Below, piece by piece: positions 28,240 to 38,958 of a stretch of 39,027 nucleotides of DNA. This stretch comes from Oscillospiraceae bacterium (lineage in GTDB: Bacteria > Bacillota > Clostridia > Oscillospirales > Ruminococcaceae), in contig JAIRZL010000058.1 in assembly GCA_031267245.1 (NCBI GenBank), positions 1 through 39,027 of the forward strand. Reading direction: 5' to 3'. Positions within the stretch are counted from its first letter, which is position 1; every line of letters begins with the position of its first letter. The notes beneath the pieces are model-generated. The model ran no database searches, was not told the DNA's origin, and saw nothing but the letters and a program-made list of their open reading frames with translations. A program made the position numbers and the translations under genes.

Positions 28240-29246
28240 TTGAATTCCTCCCTTAATGCTAGACTGGCTCTTTTCAACCTATCATACACCGCATAATTAA
28301 CATCTGGGGCCCGCACAAAAACCCTCCGCAACCCCATCTCATCCGCCATGCGCAAGGTTGCAAACAGGCTCTGGGCAAGCGCACCCGGATCATTTTGCGC
28401 CCCATATTCAAAACACCGGCAAGGCCAACCCTCCCCTTCTCCAGCAAAAACCATCACACAAGCATGCTCGCTCGCCTGATCACTCACAAACCGCCTAAAT
28501 CCCGCGAGATCACCATCTATCAAAGTCACCTTCGCTTTGGGAGAGTAATGTTTGTATTTCACCCCCGGAGAACAAACACATTCGCCACTACTCCCTGTCA
28601 CATCTTCGATTTCAATCTCCCCAGCATCCTCGAGTTCACTTTTTGTTATTATACCAGATCGCAAGATTCTATACGGCTTTTCCGCCACAAACAAAACCGT
28701 CGATTCAACCCCAACAACACAACTTCCGCCATCCACAATCAAGCTGATCCGGCCCGCGAGATCACTTACACAATGCTTTGCCGTTGTTGGGCTAACATAT
28801 CCAGAAAGATTCGCAGACGGTGCGGCAAGCGGCAACTTAGAGTGCTCGATAATCGCCAGCTCCACTGGATGATTAGGCATCCTGACCGCGATCGTCCCCA
28901 GCCCAGCACTCACCACCGCCGGAATGCTTTCGTTTTTTTTTGTGAGCACCAATGTCAGCGGGCCCGGCCAAAACCTTTTCATTAACTTCTTTGCCGCTGG
29001 GGGGACCTCGGTTACAATACCTCCCAACATCTTTTCATCGCTTATATGAACAATAAGCGGATTATCACTCGGCCTGCCTTTAATACGAAAGATATTCTCA
29101 ACAGCACGCGCATCCAATGCATTCGCTGCCAAACCATAAACTGTTTCGGTTGGGATCACAACAGCTTCACCTGCATGCAGCAAGCTAGAAATCAAATCCA
29201 ATTCACCGGCCTGCAATCCCCGTTCTCCAGCTTTTAAGATCTGCAT
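28236..29246 (-). CDS. L-threonylcarbamoyladenylate synthase (Sua5/YrdC, with C-terminal Sua5 domain)
   Basis: GEAVVIPTETVYGLAANALDARAVENIFRIKGRPSDNPLIVHI; SPGVKYKHYSPKA. Confidence 0.95.
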   Translation of the reverse strand: MQILKAGERGLQAGELDLISSLLHAGEAVVIPTETVYGLAANALDARAVENIFRIKGRPSDNPLIVHISDEKMLGGIVTEVPPAAKKLMKRFWPGPLTLVLTKKNESIPAVVSAGLGTIAVRMPNHPVELAIIEHSKLPLAAPSANLSGYVSPTTAKHCVSDLAGRISLIVDGGSCVVGVESTVLFVAEKPYRILRSGIITKSELEDAGEIEIEDVTGSSGECVCSPGVKYKHYSPKAKVTLIDGDLAGFRRFVSDQASEHACVMVFAGEGEGWPCRCFEYGAQNDPGALAQSLFATLRMADEMGLRRVFVRAPDVNYAVYDRLKRASLALREEFN

Positions 29247-29322
29247 ATCATCATCTCACCGTCGCTCCAAAATACCCGATTGTTCTCTTCTTCGGTTTCG
29301 CTAAGCTCTCGCCGGCAACGCA

Positions 29323-30393
29323 TCACTCGGCACCTTTTAGCGCTTCCGCTTGCGCAAACGCTCTCAGCTGGTCAACAATCTCGTCTAGATCACCATCCAG
29401 AATCATCTCAAGCTTGTATAACGTCAACCCAATTCGGTGGTCTGTAACTCTCCTCTGCGGAAAGTTATAGGTCCGGATCTTTTCAGAACGATCCCCGCTT
29501 CCAACCTGCAAACGTCGCTGACTTGCGATTTCTTCTGTTTGTTCCATGCATTTCTTTTCATAAAGCTTTGCCCGCAGAATCTTCATTGCCTTATCTTTGT
29601 TTTTGTGTTGGCTACGTTCATCCTGACATTCAACAACAAGGCCGGTGGGAAGGTGAGTTATTCTAATTGCCGATTCCGTTTTGTTGATATGCTGGCCGCC
29701 TGCGCCACTGGCTCTAAATGTATCGATCTGCAGATCTGCCGGCTCAACAACCACATCAACCTCTTCCGCTTCCACCAACACGGCAACAGTAACAGTAGAG
29801 GTGTGAATTCGACCGGATGCTTCGGTTTCTGGCACCCGCTGAACCCGATGAACCCCACTTTCAAACTTAAAGCGCGAATACGCACCGCGCCCACTCACCA
29901 AAAAGCGCACCTCTTTAAAGCCGCCCAACTCACGAGCACTTGCATCCAAAGACTCCAAAGCCCATTGTTTGCTTTCTACATACATAGAATACATTCTAAA
30001 AAGGCTTGCGGCGAAGAGAGTTGCCTCTTCACCGCCAGTGCCACCCCGAATCTCTACAATAACATTCTTATCATCATTCGGGTCTTTTGGCAAAAGCAAG
30101 AGCTTGAGCTCTTCTGCGCAGCTTTCACTAGCTTCCTTTGCTTCAATCAGTTGTTGCTGCGCCATCATTTTAAGATCTCTGTCGCCAAATGACCCTTCGA
30201 GGATCTCTTTCGCTTCTTCCCACAACCCCTTCGCTTGTTTGTATTCATTAAACTTTTCAACAACAGGGGTGAGCTCTTTATGCTCTTTCATCAATTTCTT
30301 GTATAGTTCTCTGTCACATATAATACCAGCATCCTGCAACCTGTTGCTGATCTCATTATATCGTTCTTCCACCAACTCCAACCGAGCAAACAT
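29323..30393 (-). CDS. prfA: Peptide chain release factor 1
   Basis: [44 protein letters not shown]. Confidence 0.97.
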   Translation of the reverse strand: MFARLELVEERYNEISNRLQDAGIICDRELYKKLMKEHKELTPVVEKFNEYKQAKGLWEEAKEILEGSFGDRDLKMMAQQQLIEAKEASESCAEELKLLLLPKDPNDDKNVIVEIRGGTGGEEATLFAASLFRMYSMYVESKQWALESLDASARELGGFKEVRFLVSGRGAYSRFKFESGVHRVQRVPETEASGRIHTSTVTVAVLVEAEEVDVVVEPADLQIDTFRASGAGGQHINKTESAIRITHLPTGLVVECQDERSQHKNKDKAMKILRAKLYEKKCMEQTEEIASQRRLQVGSGDRSEKIRTYNFPQRRVTDHRIGLTLYKLEMILDGDLDEIVDQLRAFAQAEALKGAE

Positions 30394-30457
30394 GCTTCTC
30401 TCCTTGCACCAAATAGCTTACATAACCTCTAATCAACTCAAGAATTCCACCGAGAAT

Positions 30458-31222
30458 TTACTGCAACGCCGCATAAATTTCTTTTACTTGCAACGCCTTC
30501 CCACAGCTCATCTTTCCCTCGTGGCACGCCTCGCGAACACATCTTGGCCCAGCATTCTTAAACAATTCCGGCGCCGCTCCCTTCGCCAACTTCAGCATCC
30601 GGAAAGCCACTTCACGGATCTCCCACTGCGCGCGGTTGCAGCAACGCAAAGAGAAAAAATGCTTCAACTCTCGCGCATTCATGGTTACAAGCAGCTTGGT
30701 TATGCACGCATTAGGAAGCACATATCGGGCATCCTCAATTGCTGCCTTTTGCGCCATCGCTGCTGCTTGCTGTTCGTTCTGCCCGCTTTTCAGCAAGCTT
30801 CCCTTCCGCGCCTGCAGCAAAACATGAACAATCTTATCATAACACTCCTGCGCAACCTCCATAGCGCGCAAAAATTCCTGCTGCGCCTGCTCATCCTCTG
30901 CGATTGCCGGCGGGGTAACGAACTCAAAGCCAGATGCAGGAACATAACGTTGACTCTGCACATTAAAAGAAGCAATCCTGTGCCTTGTGATCTGCGCCAT
31001 GCACGCCCTAGAAATACCTTCCACACCAAAAGTAAAACTGGCATGCTCCACGGGGCTTTCGTGCCCAACTTCGCTCAGCCAATCCACAAATCCACTAACC
31101 GATTCTTCAGACATACCCTCCATAAGATCTTTATTAGACTTATCTGAGTAACACAATTTTGCCGCTAACGCAACCAACTCCTGCGCTCTGTGTGTATACT
31201 CAATTAATTCAACTCTCAACAA
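30458..31222 (-). CDS. thyX: Flavin-dependent thymidylate synthase (probable TTG start at 31222)
   Basis: RHRIASFNVQSQRYV ThyX motif; GGGGGAGG 9 nt upstream of TTG. Confidence 0.93.
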   Translation of the reverse strand: MLRVELIEYTHRAQELVALAAKLCYSDKSNKDLMEGMSEESVSGFVDWLSEVGHESPVEHASFTFGVEGISRACMAQITRHRIASFNVQSQRYVPASGFEFVTPPAIAEDEQAQQEFLRAMEVAQECYDKIVHVLLQARKGSLLKSGQNEQQAAAMAQKAAIEDARYVLPNACITKLLVTMNARELKHFFSLRCCNRAQWEIREVAFRMLKLAKGAAPELFKNAGPRCVREACHEGKMSCGKALQVKEIYAALQ

Positions 31223-31263
31223 GCCATTTATCCTCCCCCGGTCACACCTATTACACAAAACAT

Positions 31264-33882
31264 TCAACTTGGTGCCAGCTGCCGTAGGCTCGCTTCAATA
31301 TTGCAGACACGCTTACAAAGATTCTCCATCTCTTCTTTATATTTCTGCGCAGTCGCCGGTGCCTTTTCCCAAATCTCTTTATGTTCCAACCGCTTTTCCA
31401 GCACTTCGAGTTCTTTTTTGTGCTTACTTAAACTCAATGACAACTTTTCATATTCCTTTTCTTTATCTATCTTCTCAGCAAGCTCAATAAATATCCTGGC
31501 AGCGTCAGTGTGCGCCGTAAACATATCAACCGGCTGATCTTCTTCTGTGCAAAACTTCACCGTTTCTGCTCCGCCAAGTTTTTTTATAATCTCCGGATGA
31601 TCTTTTATAATCGCCTCATTCGTTAAGACATAAACCAATAACTTTTTATTCTGCGGGATCTTGGCAACCGCTCTCGCATTTCTTATTGCCTTAACAGCGG
31701 CAATTAATTTTTCAAAACAACCAATCTCTTCTGCAAATTCAAAGCCCGGCAAAGGCTGGCACCACGGCTGAATCATAATGCTCTCGCCATCGTGCGGCAA
31801 CGCCTGCCATAACTCTTCAGTTATGAAAGGTAAAAACGGGTGCAGTAGCTTCAAGACCTCTTTTGCAACCACAATTAAAACATCAAAAACCTGGCTCTCT
31901 TGCGCCTTTATTCGGATCTTGGCAAGCTCAATATACCAATCGCAAAAAACATCCCAAGTGAAATCATAAAGCTTTTGCAAGGCAATGCCAAACTCAAAAC
32001 TCTCCAGATTTTCTGTAACCTCACAAACAAGTCGATTAAGCTTGCCAACCACCCACCTATCCTCTGTTTTCAGATCACTGACAACAAGGGCCGCTCCAAG
32101 CACTGAGGATCCCGGAAGATTCACTAAAATAAACCTAACGGCATTCCAAATCTTGTTTGCGAAATTGCGGGCAAGCAAGATCTTTTCTTCCGAGAATCTA
32201 AGATCATTCCCCGGGCTAACACCCAGCACCAGCACCATACGCAAAACATCGGCTCCATGCTTCTCAATCACCTCAATCGGGTCAATTCCGTTACCAAGCG
32301 ACTTAGACATCTTCCGACCTTGCGCATCTCTGACCAACCCATGGATATAGACATTCTGGAAAGGTGGCTTAAAAGTTTGATCTAACCCCGCAAACACCAT
32401 TCGCGCAACCCAAAAAAAGATAATATCATAACCGGTAACCAATGTTTGCGTGGGGTAAAATCGCTTAAAATCTCCAGCTTCTTGCGGCCAACCAAGAGCA
32501 GAGAACGGCCATAACGCAGAAGAAAACCACGTGTCAAGCGTATCTTCATCCTGAGCAAATCGCTCACACCCGCAGCTGGAACAACTTTGCGGCCAGCGGG
32601 AAGCAATCTCAACATGAGAGCATTCAGTGCAATAATAAGCAGGGATCCTATGACCCCACCATAGCTGCCGCGAAACACACCAATCCTTTATATTTTCCAA
32701 CCAATTAAAATACACCTTTTCAAATCGCTCTGGAATAAAATTTATAGTCTTATTTTTCACAACGTCTATGGCAGGCCTGGCAAGTTCCTGCATCCGCACA
32801 AACCACTGCAACATTACCATTGGCTCAACAATAGTACCACACCTGTAGCATTTGCCAACATTATGTTTAAGCGATTTCTTCTCAATCAAGCTTCCAGAAA
32901 GTTCCAGATCGCGAAGAATAGCTTCCCGGGCGTCTGCTATTGTTAATCCCGCGTATTTACCACCATTTTCATTTATACGACCATCGGTTGTCATCACATT
33001 AATAACCGGCAACCGGTGCCTCACACCCAGCTCAAAGTCGTTTGGGTCATGAGCTGGCGTAACCTTTAATGCGCCGGTGCCAAAATCCATCGAAACATAA
33101 TCGTCTGCAACAATCGGCACCGTCCTGTTTCCCACCGGTAGAACAGCTGTCCGCCCAATTAAAAGCTTGTATCTTTCGTCTGCTGGGTTAACCGCAATCG
33201 CCGTATCTCCCATTATCGTCTCCGGCCGCGTTGTTGCCACAACAATTTGGCCACCACCTTCAACAGCATAGGCAACATAACAAAGAGACCCATTCTCCTC
33301 GGCATAACCAACCTCAATATCCGAGATGGAGGTCTTGCAATACGGACACCAATTAACAATCCGCTCTGCTCTGTATATCAGCCCACGCTCCGCAAGATTA
33401 ACAAACACCCGGGTTACCGCCTCGCTACAGCCCTCGTCCATGGTAAAACGCTCGCGGCTCCAGTCGCAAGAACAACCCAGCTTTCTAATCTGTTGCGTGA
33501 TCTGCGCACCGCAATCCGCCTTCCAGGCAAAAGCTCGCTCAAGAAAACCCTCTCTCCCAACCCCCTGCTTCGTTAACCCTTCTTCTTTCATTTGAGCAAC
33601 AATTTTTGCCTCCGTTGCAATCGATGCATGATCGGTTCCAGGTACCCACAGAGCGTCAAACCCTTGCATTCGCTTGAATCTGATAATTACATCTTGGAGC
33701 GTGTTATCCAAAGCATGCCCCATATGCAACCTCCCTGTGATATTTGGTGGCGGCATAACAATTACATAAGTCTTTCTCTCGGCATCACCCACAGCAGGCG
33801 GCGAAAAGAACCTGGACTCCCAAAAATAATACCACTTATCTTCAATCTCTTGTGGGGCATATTGCTTACTTAGGTTGGACAT
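31264..33882 (-). CDS. valS: Valyl-tRNA synthetase
   Basis: PPPNITGRLHMGHAL, KMSKSLGNGIDPIEVIEKHGAD, C-terminal coiled coil. Confidence 0.98.
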   Translation of the reverse strand: MSNLSKQYAPQEIEDKWYYFWESRFFSPPAVGDAERKTYVIVMPPPNITGRLHMGHALDNTLQDVIIRFKRMQGFDALWVPGTDHASIATEAKIVAQMKEEGLTKQGVGREGFLERAFAWKADCGAQITQQIRKLGCSCDWSRERFTMDEGCSEAVTRVFVNLAERGLIYRAERIVNWCPYCKTSISDIEVGYAEENGSLCYVAYAVEGGGQIVVATTRPETIMGDTAIAVNPADERYKLLIGRTAVLPVGNRTVPIVADDYVSMDFGTGALKVTPAHDPNDFELGVRHRLPVINVMTTDGRINENGGKYAGLTIADAREAILRDLELSGSLIEKKSLKHNVGKCYRCGTIVEPMVMLQWFVRMQELARPAIDVVKNKTINFIPERFEKVYFNWLENIKDWCVSRQLWWGHRIPAYYCTECSHVEIASRWPQSCSSCGCERFAQDEDTLDTWFSSALWPFSALGWPQEAGDFKRFYPTQTLVTGYDIIFFWVARMVFAGLDQTFKPPFQNVYIHGLVRDAQGRKMSKSLGNGIDPIEVIEKHGADVLRMVLVLGVSPGNDLRFSEEKILLARNFANKIWNAVRFILVNLPGSSVLGAALVVSDLKTEDRWVVGKLNRLVCEVTENLESFEFGIALQKLYDFTWDVFCDWYIELAKIRIKAQESQVFDVLIVVAKEVLKLLHPFLPFITEELWQALPHDGESIMIQPWCQPLPGFEFAEEIGCFEKLIAAVKAIRNARAVAKIPQNKKLLVYVLTNEAIIKDHPEIIKKLGGAETVKFCTEEDQPVDMFTAHTDAARIFIELAEKIDKEKEYEKLSLSLSKHKKELEVLEKRLEHKEIWEKAPATAQKYKEEMENLCKRVCNIEASLRQLAPS

Positions 33883-33956
33883 TTCTGCACCTCAATACAT
33901 TGTCATGTTAATCACCAAAACCAAACCAAACACCAAAACTTTTTTCCTCTTTTGCC

Positions 33957-33962
33957 ATTATA
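33957..33962 (-). promoter_or_regulatory. -10 element (TATAAT) upstream of valS
   Basis: TATAAT on minus strand about 75 nt upstream of valS; -35 unclear. Confidence 0.4.
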
Positions 33963-34052
33963 TCACAAGGCACGATGCTTTTCACAAGCCTACCACGGCG
34001 TCCACCAAGCAACAATGAATAGACGAAACCACACCCCACACATCCAAAAAAA

Positions 34053-35237
34053 CTAACCCACATAGCGACTTGTAAATTCGGCAAATCGCCTCACATATTC
34101 CTCCCGGTTAGTTTCGTATGCTTCGTTGTGACCCGCCAAAGGAACCACCCACAGCTCTTTTGGTCCAGCTGCCGCAGTATAAATAGCTCTTGCACTTTGC
34201 ACCGACGTCACAGCATCCTGCTCCCCTTGAATAATTAGAATTGGCGTCTCGCTTTTCACCAGCTGTGTCACAGGTGAAAAACTCGGGTTGCTTTCCGCTG
34301 CAGCCAACCACCTTCCCACGGCAAACAAAGAAGCCTCCAATCGGGAGCAAGTAGCCGATTTATCGGTGTGCTTACGGCTATCCTCTGCCGCCTTCCGAAA
34401 GATTCGCCATTTTGGTAGGCCTCGACAACACGCAGCGAATTTAAGCAGTGGCGTGGAAGCCTCCTCAAAAATGTTGGCACCAACCGCAGCAATGTCGCTG
34501 TACATGCTGTCTGTGACTATGCATTTCACATTTGGAGGGAGTCCATCTCCAGCAGCCATGACAACGGCCGCTCCTCCAGCGGAAATCCCGTAAAGCACAA
34601 TCTGCGCGGTTGGGTCCATCGCAATTATTTTTTGGATCCAGGCGGCAACATCAAATCGCTCAAAGTACCCAAAGGTTTGCACCCCTTCGCTAACGCCGCA
34701 ACCTCTGCTGTCCACAAGCAACAAATTAAAACCCAAACCATAAAAATCGGCCCCACGACCCAAAACATCTGCACGCGTGCAGAAAGCCCCGTGTACAGCA
34801 ATCAACCAGTTGTTGCCTGCTGGTATTCGCAGAAAGATCGACCCAGCCAGCTGCCGTCCATCAAACGCGACTGCCTCCACCTGCAAAGGCTGCATGTTTT
34901 CTCGCCACGCATTACCACGGGCCTCCTCCTGCGAAATTCGAGAACGATCCACAACGCTGTAAAGTTCATGCGCCAAACCAAAGCTCTCTTTTTTTTTGCG
35001 GCCTACCACGTGCTTTCCTGTAGCCGAGCAACAACAGACGCCCCCACAAAAAAAACAAACAAGCAGAAAGCTACAACACCGCCTTGCCGCCCCCATCCAC
35101 ACAGCATCACCCCCAAAAAAACCAAAGCACTCCTTTCCTAGTGCCAAACAAAAGCAAGAAAAACAACGCGCGCCCAAACTTGCCGGCATAACCAAAACCG
35201 TTGCTATAGAAGGCAAGTGGCTGGGTTTACGCCACAA
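34053..35237 (-). CDS. Alpha/beta hydrolase with Cys-rich N-terminal hydrophobic segment
   Basis: WLIAVHGAFCTRADVLGR, LVDSRGCGVSEG, YGISAGGAAVVMAA (GxSxG), PLAGHNEAYETN. Confidence 0.87.
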   Translation of the reverse strand: MWRKPSHLPSIATVLVMPASLGARCFSCFCLALGKECFGFFGGDAVWMGAARRCCSFLLVCFFCGGVCCCSATGKHVVGRKKKESFGLAHELYSVVDRSRISQEEARGNAWRENMQPLQVEAVAFDGRQLAGSIFLRIPAGNNWLIAVHGAFCTRADVLGRGADFYGLGFNLLLVDSRGCGVSEGVQTFGYFERFDVAAWIQKIIAMDPTAQIVLYGISAGGAAVVMAAGDGLPPNVKCIVTDSMYSDIAAVGANIFEEASTPLLKFAACCRGLPKWRIFRKAAEDSRKHTDKSATCSRLEASLFAVGRWLAAAESNPSFSPVTQLVKSETPILIIQGEQDAVTSVQSARAIYTAAAGPKELWVVPLAGHNEAYETNREEYVRRFAEFTSRYVG

Positions 35238-36303
35238 AAAACAAGTAATTCCCCATCACCAATGCCGCCGCCGATTCGGCAATAACCGCCGCACGTGTCA
35301 CAACAGAAACATCATGCCGCCCACAAATCTTTACATCCGCATCCGTTTTGGTCTGCAGATTCACCGTAGTTTGTTCTTTACCAATGGAAGGAACCGGTTT
35401 GAACGCCACATTAAAAACAATAGGCATCCCATTTGCAAGCCCACCACAAATGCCACCACAATTATTCGTTTTTGTTTTCACAGAATCCCCGTCGTAATAT
35501 AACGAATCATTGGCCTCGCTACCCTTCAACTTAGTTAACCCGAAGCCATTGCCAAATTCGATCCCTTTCACCGCCGGAATCGCAAAAAACATTTCCGAAA
35601 TCTTGCTTTCAATAGAATTAAATAACGGACCACCAACGCCGGCCTTCACACCCAAGATGGCAACCTCAACGCACCCGCCTAAACTGTCATTTTCACTTTT
35701 AGCAATTTTCAATGCTTGCAAAAAGTTCGCGCGGGCGGCATCATCAATCACCGGCATTGGATCCAGCCGCAAACGCTTCTTCAATTCTGCGGGAATCTCA
35801 CAAGCATCAAATCGCACATCATCATGCAAGTAAACGCGACTTACATGACTGCAAATCTCCACCCCACAACGCCGCTCAAGAATCTGCCTCACAACAGCCC
35901 CAGCAAAAACCAATCCAACGGTTAACCGCCCAGAAAACTGCCCTCCACCAGCCAGGCCGTTCCCGCCATATTTAATCCACGAAACATAATCGGCCGAGCT
36001 CGGCCGCGGCAACCAAGAAACGTAATCTTCGCTCACTGCATCATTGTTTTTGAACATTACAGCCAGCACCGCGCCCGTTGTCTTGCCATTGCCCAGCCCA
36101 CAAAGAATGTTATATGCATCCGATTCCTTTCGTTGAGAAGAGAACGGAGATGCCGCTGGTTTCCGGCGAAGGAGTTGATTGTCTATCTCGTCAAAATCAA
36201 TTTCAAACCCAGCAGGAAGCCCGTCTAACACAACGCCAACTGCCGCCGCATGCGATTCCCCAAACAAGGTTACAATCAGGTTCCCGCCAAAGCTATATGC
36301 CAC
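35227..36303 (-). CDS. aroC: Chorismate synthase
   Basis: VTLFGESHAAAVGVVLDGLPAG, IDNQLLRRKPA, GGQFSGRLTVG, GGICGGLANGMPIVFNVAFKPVPSI. Confidence 0.97.
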   Translation of the reverse strand: MAYSFGGNLIVTLFGESHAAAVGVVLDGLPAGFEIDFDEIDNQLLRRKPAASPFSSQRKESDAYNILCGLGNGKTTGAVLAVMFKNNDAVSEDYVSWLPRPSSADYVSWIKYGGNGLAGGGQFSGRLTVGLVFAGAVVRQILERRCGVEICSHVSRVYLHDDVRFDACEIPAELKKRLRLDPMPVIDDAARANFLQALKIAKSENDSLGGCVEVAILGVKAGVGGPLFNSIESKISEMFFAIPAVKGIEFGNGFGLTKLKGSEANDSLYYDGDSVKTKTNNCGGICGGLANGMPIVFNVAFKPVPSIGKEQTTVNLQTKTDADVKICGRHDVSVVTRAAVIAESAAALVMGNYLFFVA

Positions 36304-37561
36304 GAATCACTCCACCCAAATTCAAAAAATCATCAACAAACCCAGGGTAAGACTTCCTCACACAATCAAGCTCATCTATCTCCACCCCTGCTTCACAACC
36401 TAACGCTGCAATGCACACAGACATCGCCACTCTGTGATCACCAAAACTCTTAACAACGCCACCTGGTAGTCTCTTTTGCCCTTCAACAACCAGCACGCCA
36501 TCCACATATCTTATCTTGGCTCCAATTGCCCTCAGATTAGAAATCATCACCGAAATACGGTCGCTCTCTTTGAACCGTAATCGATCAACGTTGCAAATCC
36601 GCAAATGTTGCCCATCCATTAACGCGCCCAAAACCATCAAAATCGGCACCAAATCAGGAACATCTTTGCCATCCAGCTGCCCACCACAGAACTTTCGATC
36701 AAGGCACCAAACTTCCTCGCCGGAGGCTTGCAAGACAACTCCAAGCCGTTGCAATAACAAAAGGATCGTGCTGTCACCTTGGATTGAATCGCGGGCAAGC
36801 CGCACCGTTATATCTGCACCCAAAGCAGCTGCAACAAGCCAAAACGCAGCCGCAGAAAAATCCTTTTCCACGACGAATTCCGCAGGCGCTTGGTATCCTG
36901 CCGCTGGTATACACACAACGCCGCTATCTGTAACCTGCACCGGCACACCAAAGCACGCCATAACCTTTGCTGTTAGCCGAATGTAAGGAAAAGATTCTTG
37001 ATCTTGGCTAATTTCCAACCGGCCGCTGCAACCAACCAATGGCAGCGCCATCATCAATCCGCTAATAAATTGCGAAGTCGTTTGGCTAGCTATTCTATAG
37101 TCGCCGCCAGCCAATCTCCCAGATGTAAAGATGCTATTGCCGTGAACATTGCAGGTGATACCCCACTCTTGCAATTCTTCAATATCTTTGCTGCATAATC
37201 TGCTAAGAAACTGCTTTTCTCCGCTAAACTCCGCATTTAATCCTAACGCGGCAAAAATACCTGTAAAGAATCGAAACGTGCTGCCAGACTTAATGTTTTT
37301 AATCTCCACGCGCTTCTTTTTCACCCAGCCACTTATAGGATGCACAAAAAACGCATTGCCGTGGATTTCAACCGTTGCGCCCAACGCTTCTAAAACAGCA
37401 ATTGTGGCTTCCACATCGCCACACAGATTAACCCCAACAACTCGACAACAACGAGAAGAAAACCCAGCCATAATTAACGCGCGGTGCAGAATACTCTTCG
37501 ACGAAGGGACCTCAACGGTGCCCCGCAACGGGTTATTCCCAACAAATATCTTTGCCATCAA
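36293..37561 (-). CDS. aroA: 3-phosphoshikimate 1-carboxyvinyltransferase
   Basis: LRGTVEVPSSKSILHRALIMAGFS; RFKESDRI; GDHRVAMSVCIAALGC. Confidence 0.97.
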   Translation of the reverse strand: MMAKIFVGNNPLRGTVEVPSSKSILHRALIMAGFSSRCCRVVGVNLCGDVEATIAVLEALGATVEIHGNAFFVHPISGWVKKKRVEIKNIKSGSTFRFFTGIFAALGLNAEFSGEKQFLSRLCSKDIEELQEWGITCNVHGNSIFTSGRLAGGDYRIASQTTSQFISGLMMALPLVGCSGRLEISQDQESFPYIRLTAKVMACFGVPVQVTDSGVVCIPAAGYQAPAEFVVEKDFSAAAFWLVAAALGADITVRLARDSIQGDSTILLLLQRLGVVLQASGEEVWCLDRKFCGGQLDGKDVPDLVPILMVLGALMDGQHLRICNVDRLRFKESDRISVMISNLRAIGAKIRYVDGVLVVEGQKRLPGGVVKSFGDHRVAMSVCIAALGCEAGVEIDELDCVRKSYPGFVDDFLNLGGVIRGI

Positions 37562-37843
37562 ATTCGCTCAAAACCTCTTATTACTCCGCAAACAACCAAA
37601 GAACCACCGCAACGCAATTTCCCACCGCCAGCCTCCCAAAAAACGAGGCATATGCCGCACAAAACTTCCCGTTCTCACGTACTTTTTATTCGGAAGAATC
37701 GCTTTTTTGAACCTCACAAAAACCACCCACCGAGTTAGGCACCACCAAAGCGTATATTGCATCTACTGTAATGAGCCTTCCTCTTCCACAAAAAATTGGC
37801 TCCATCGATCCCAAATCGCAGCCACACAAAGCAAGAACAAAAC

Positions 37844-37928
37844 TGGTGTGGGTAACAGGACTTGAACCTGCACGATTTTACTCACTAGCTCCTGAAGCTA
37901 GCGCGTCTGCCTATTCCGCCATACCCAC
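37844..37928 (-). tRNA. tRNA-Leu(CAG), CCA encoded
   Basis: Acceptor GTGGGTA/TACCCAC, anticodon arm CTAGC-TTCAGGA-GCTAG, long variable arm, T arm CAGG-TTCAAGT-CCTG, 3' ACCA. Confidence 0.95.
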
Positions 37929-38364
37929 CCAAAGCCAGCATCATAACGAGACCTTCCTAAATTATACTGCCGGCAGCCGTTGCCGTCAACCAGCAAAGCG
38001 TGCAGCGCAGCAGTAGCCATGTTTCTCGGAACTGTTTTGGCCCAGGCGACCAGCAAACTAACAACAGAGGACGCAGCCGTCCTTTGCCAAACATATTACT
38101 ACTTTGCCAGAAGGGCATTTAAGAAACTGCGGGGACCACAGATTACAAATGGTAGCACACATTTGGCAACAACATAGATGGAAAGTATTATTTTTGCCAT
38201 CTTTGCCATTCTTGGTGACACCTTAATCATATGGTCCCCAATTAATCCCGTTAGCAGCGCTGCTCAATACAATCAAATCACTTAAGAAATGATGTACGAA
38301 TAGCACGAAAATTGAAAATGTGAGAAACTATTGCAAATTGCTTCATGGACTAGTTATTCGCACC

Positions 38365-38700
38365 CTATCTCCCGAAAAAGGAAGCAAAAAAACGACAGGT
38401 GCGACCCCACACTGTCTGCTGCCGACGTGCCTCCTCCTGCTGCTGGCGGTCCAATTCGTTTAGGACTCTCAGCACTTGCAGCGCGCTGGTTTGCCTTACT
38501 TCTGCTACTTCCTGGCTCGAAAGGCCTCTCTGCACACAAAGCTCTACAGCTCTATTAGTTGATTCTCTCACCACTCTACGCAGCTCATCATATTTGGCCT
38601 GCACAGCCTGCCTAGGCCCAACAGCAGAAGCTGCGGAAACAACGCTAGCAAAGCTAACAGCCAATGCCAAAACTTTTTTACCGTTTCTTTTCATGTTCAT
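38365..38700 (-). CDS. Small secreted coiled-coil protein
   Basis: MNMKRNGKKVLALAVSFASVVSAASAVG signal peptide; charged helical middle; C-terminal QQTVWGRTCRFFASFFGR. Confidence 0.7.
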   Translation of the reverse strand: MNMKRNGKKVLALAVSFASVVSAASAVGPRQAVQAKYDELRRVVRESTNRAVELCVQRGLSSQEVAEVRQTSALQVLRVLNELDRQQQEEARRQQTVWGRTCRFFASFFGR

Positions 38701-38769
38701 GTTCTTTTCTCCTTATTTTAATTGCCCTATTTTAATGGGCCATTAGATTAATTATTCCTAAGCGGCTTC

Positions 38770-38958
38770 TCATCTACCGGTAAGAGAAGAGCAAGCAGCC
38801 TTGAAGCGAAACCAGAGTGACTGCCGCTCCTGCTCTGCTTTGCGTTCCTGGGCTACACGGAGGCGCTCTTGCCGCGCCGACTCACTCTCAGCAACCAGCG
38901 TGACGCGTACTCTAACTGCTGTCAAGCATCGCATCCCTAATGATAAGTCACATAACAT
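38770..38958 (-). CDS. Small protein sharing the C-terminal motif with 38365..38700 (possibly truncated)
   Basis: ...RLRVAQERKAEQERQSLWFRFKAACSSLTGR. Confidence 0.5.
   Translation of the reverse strand: MLCDLSLGMRCLTAVRVRVTLVAESESARQERLRVAQERKAEQERQSLWFRFKAACSSLTGR

Noticed and set aside
29437-31147. Long + strand ORFs opposite prfA and thyX
   Set aside because: Antisense to strongly conserved housekeeping genes.
33890-34050. T-box riboswitch upstream of valS
   Set aside because: No AGGGUGGnACCGCG antiterminator consensus found by eye; only a -10 element is supported.
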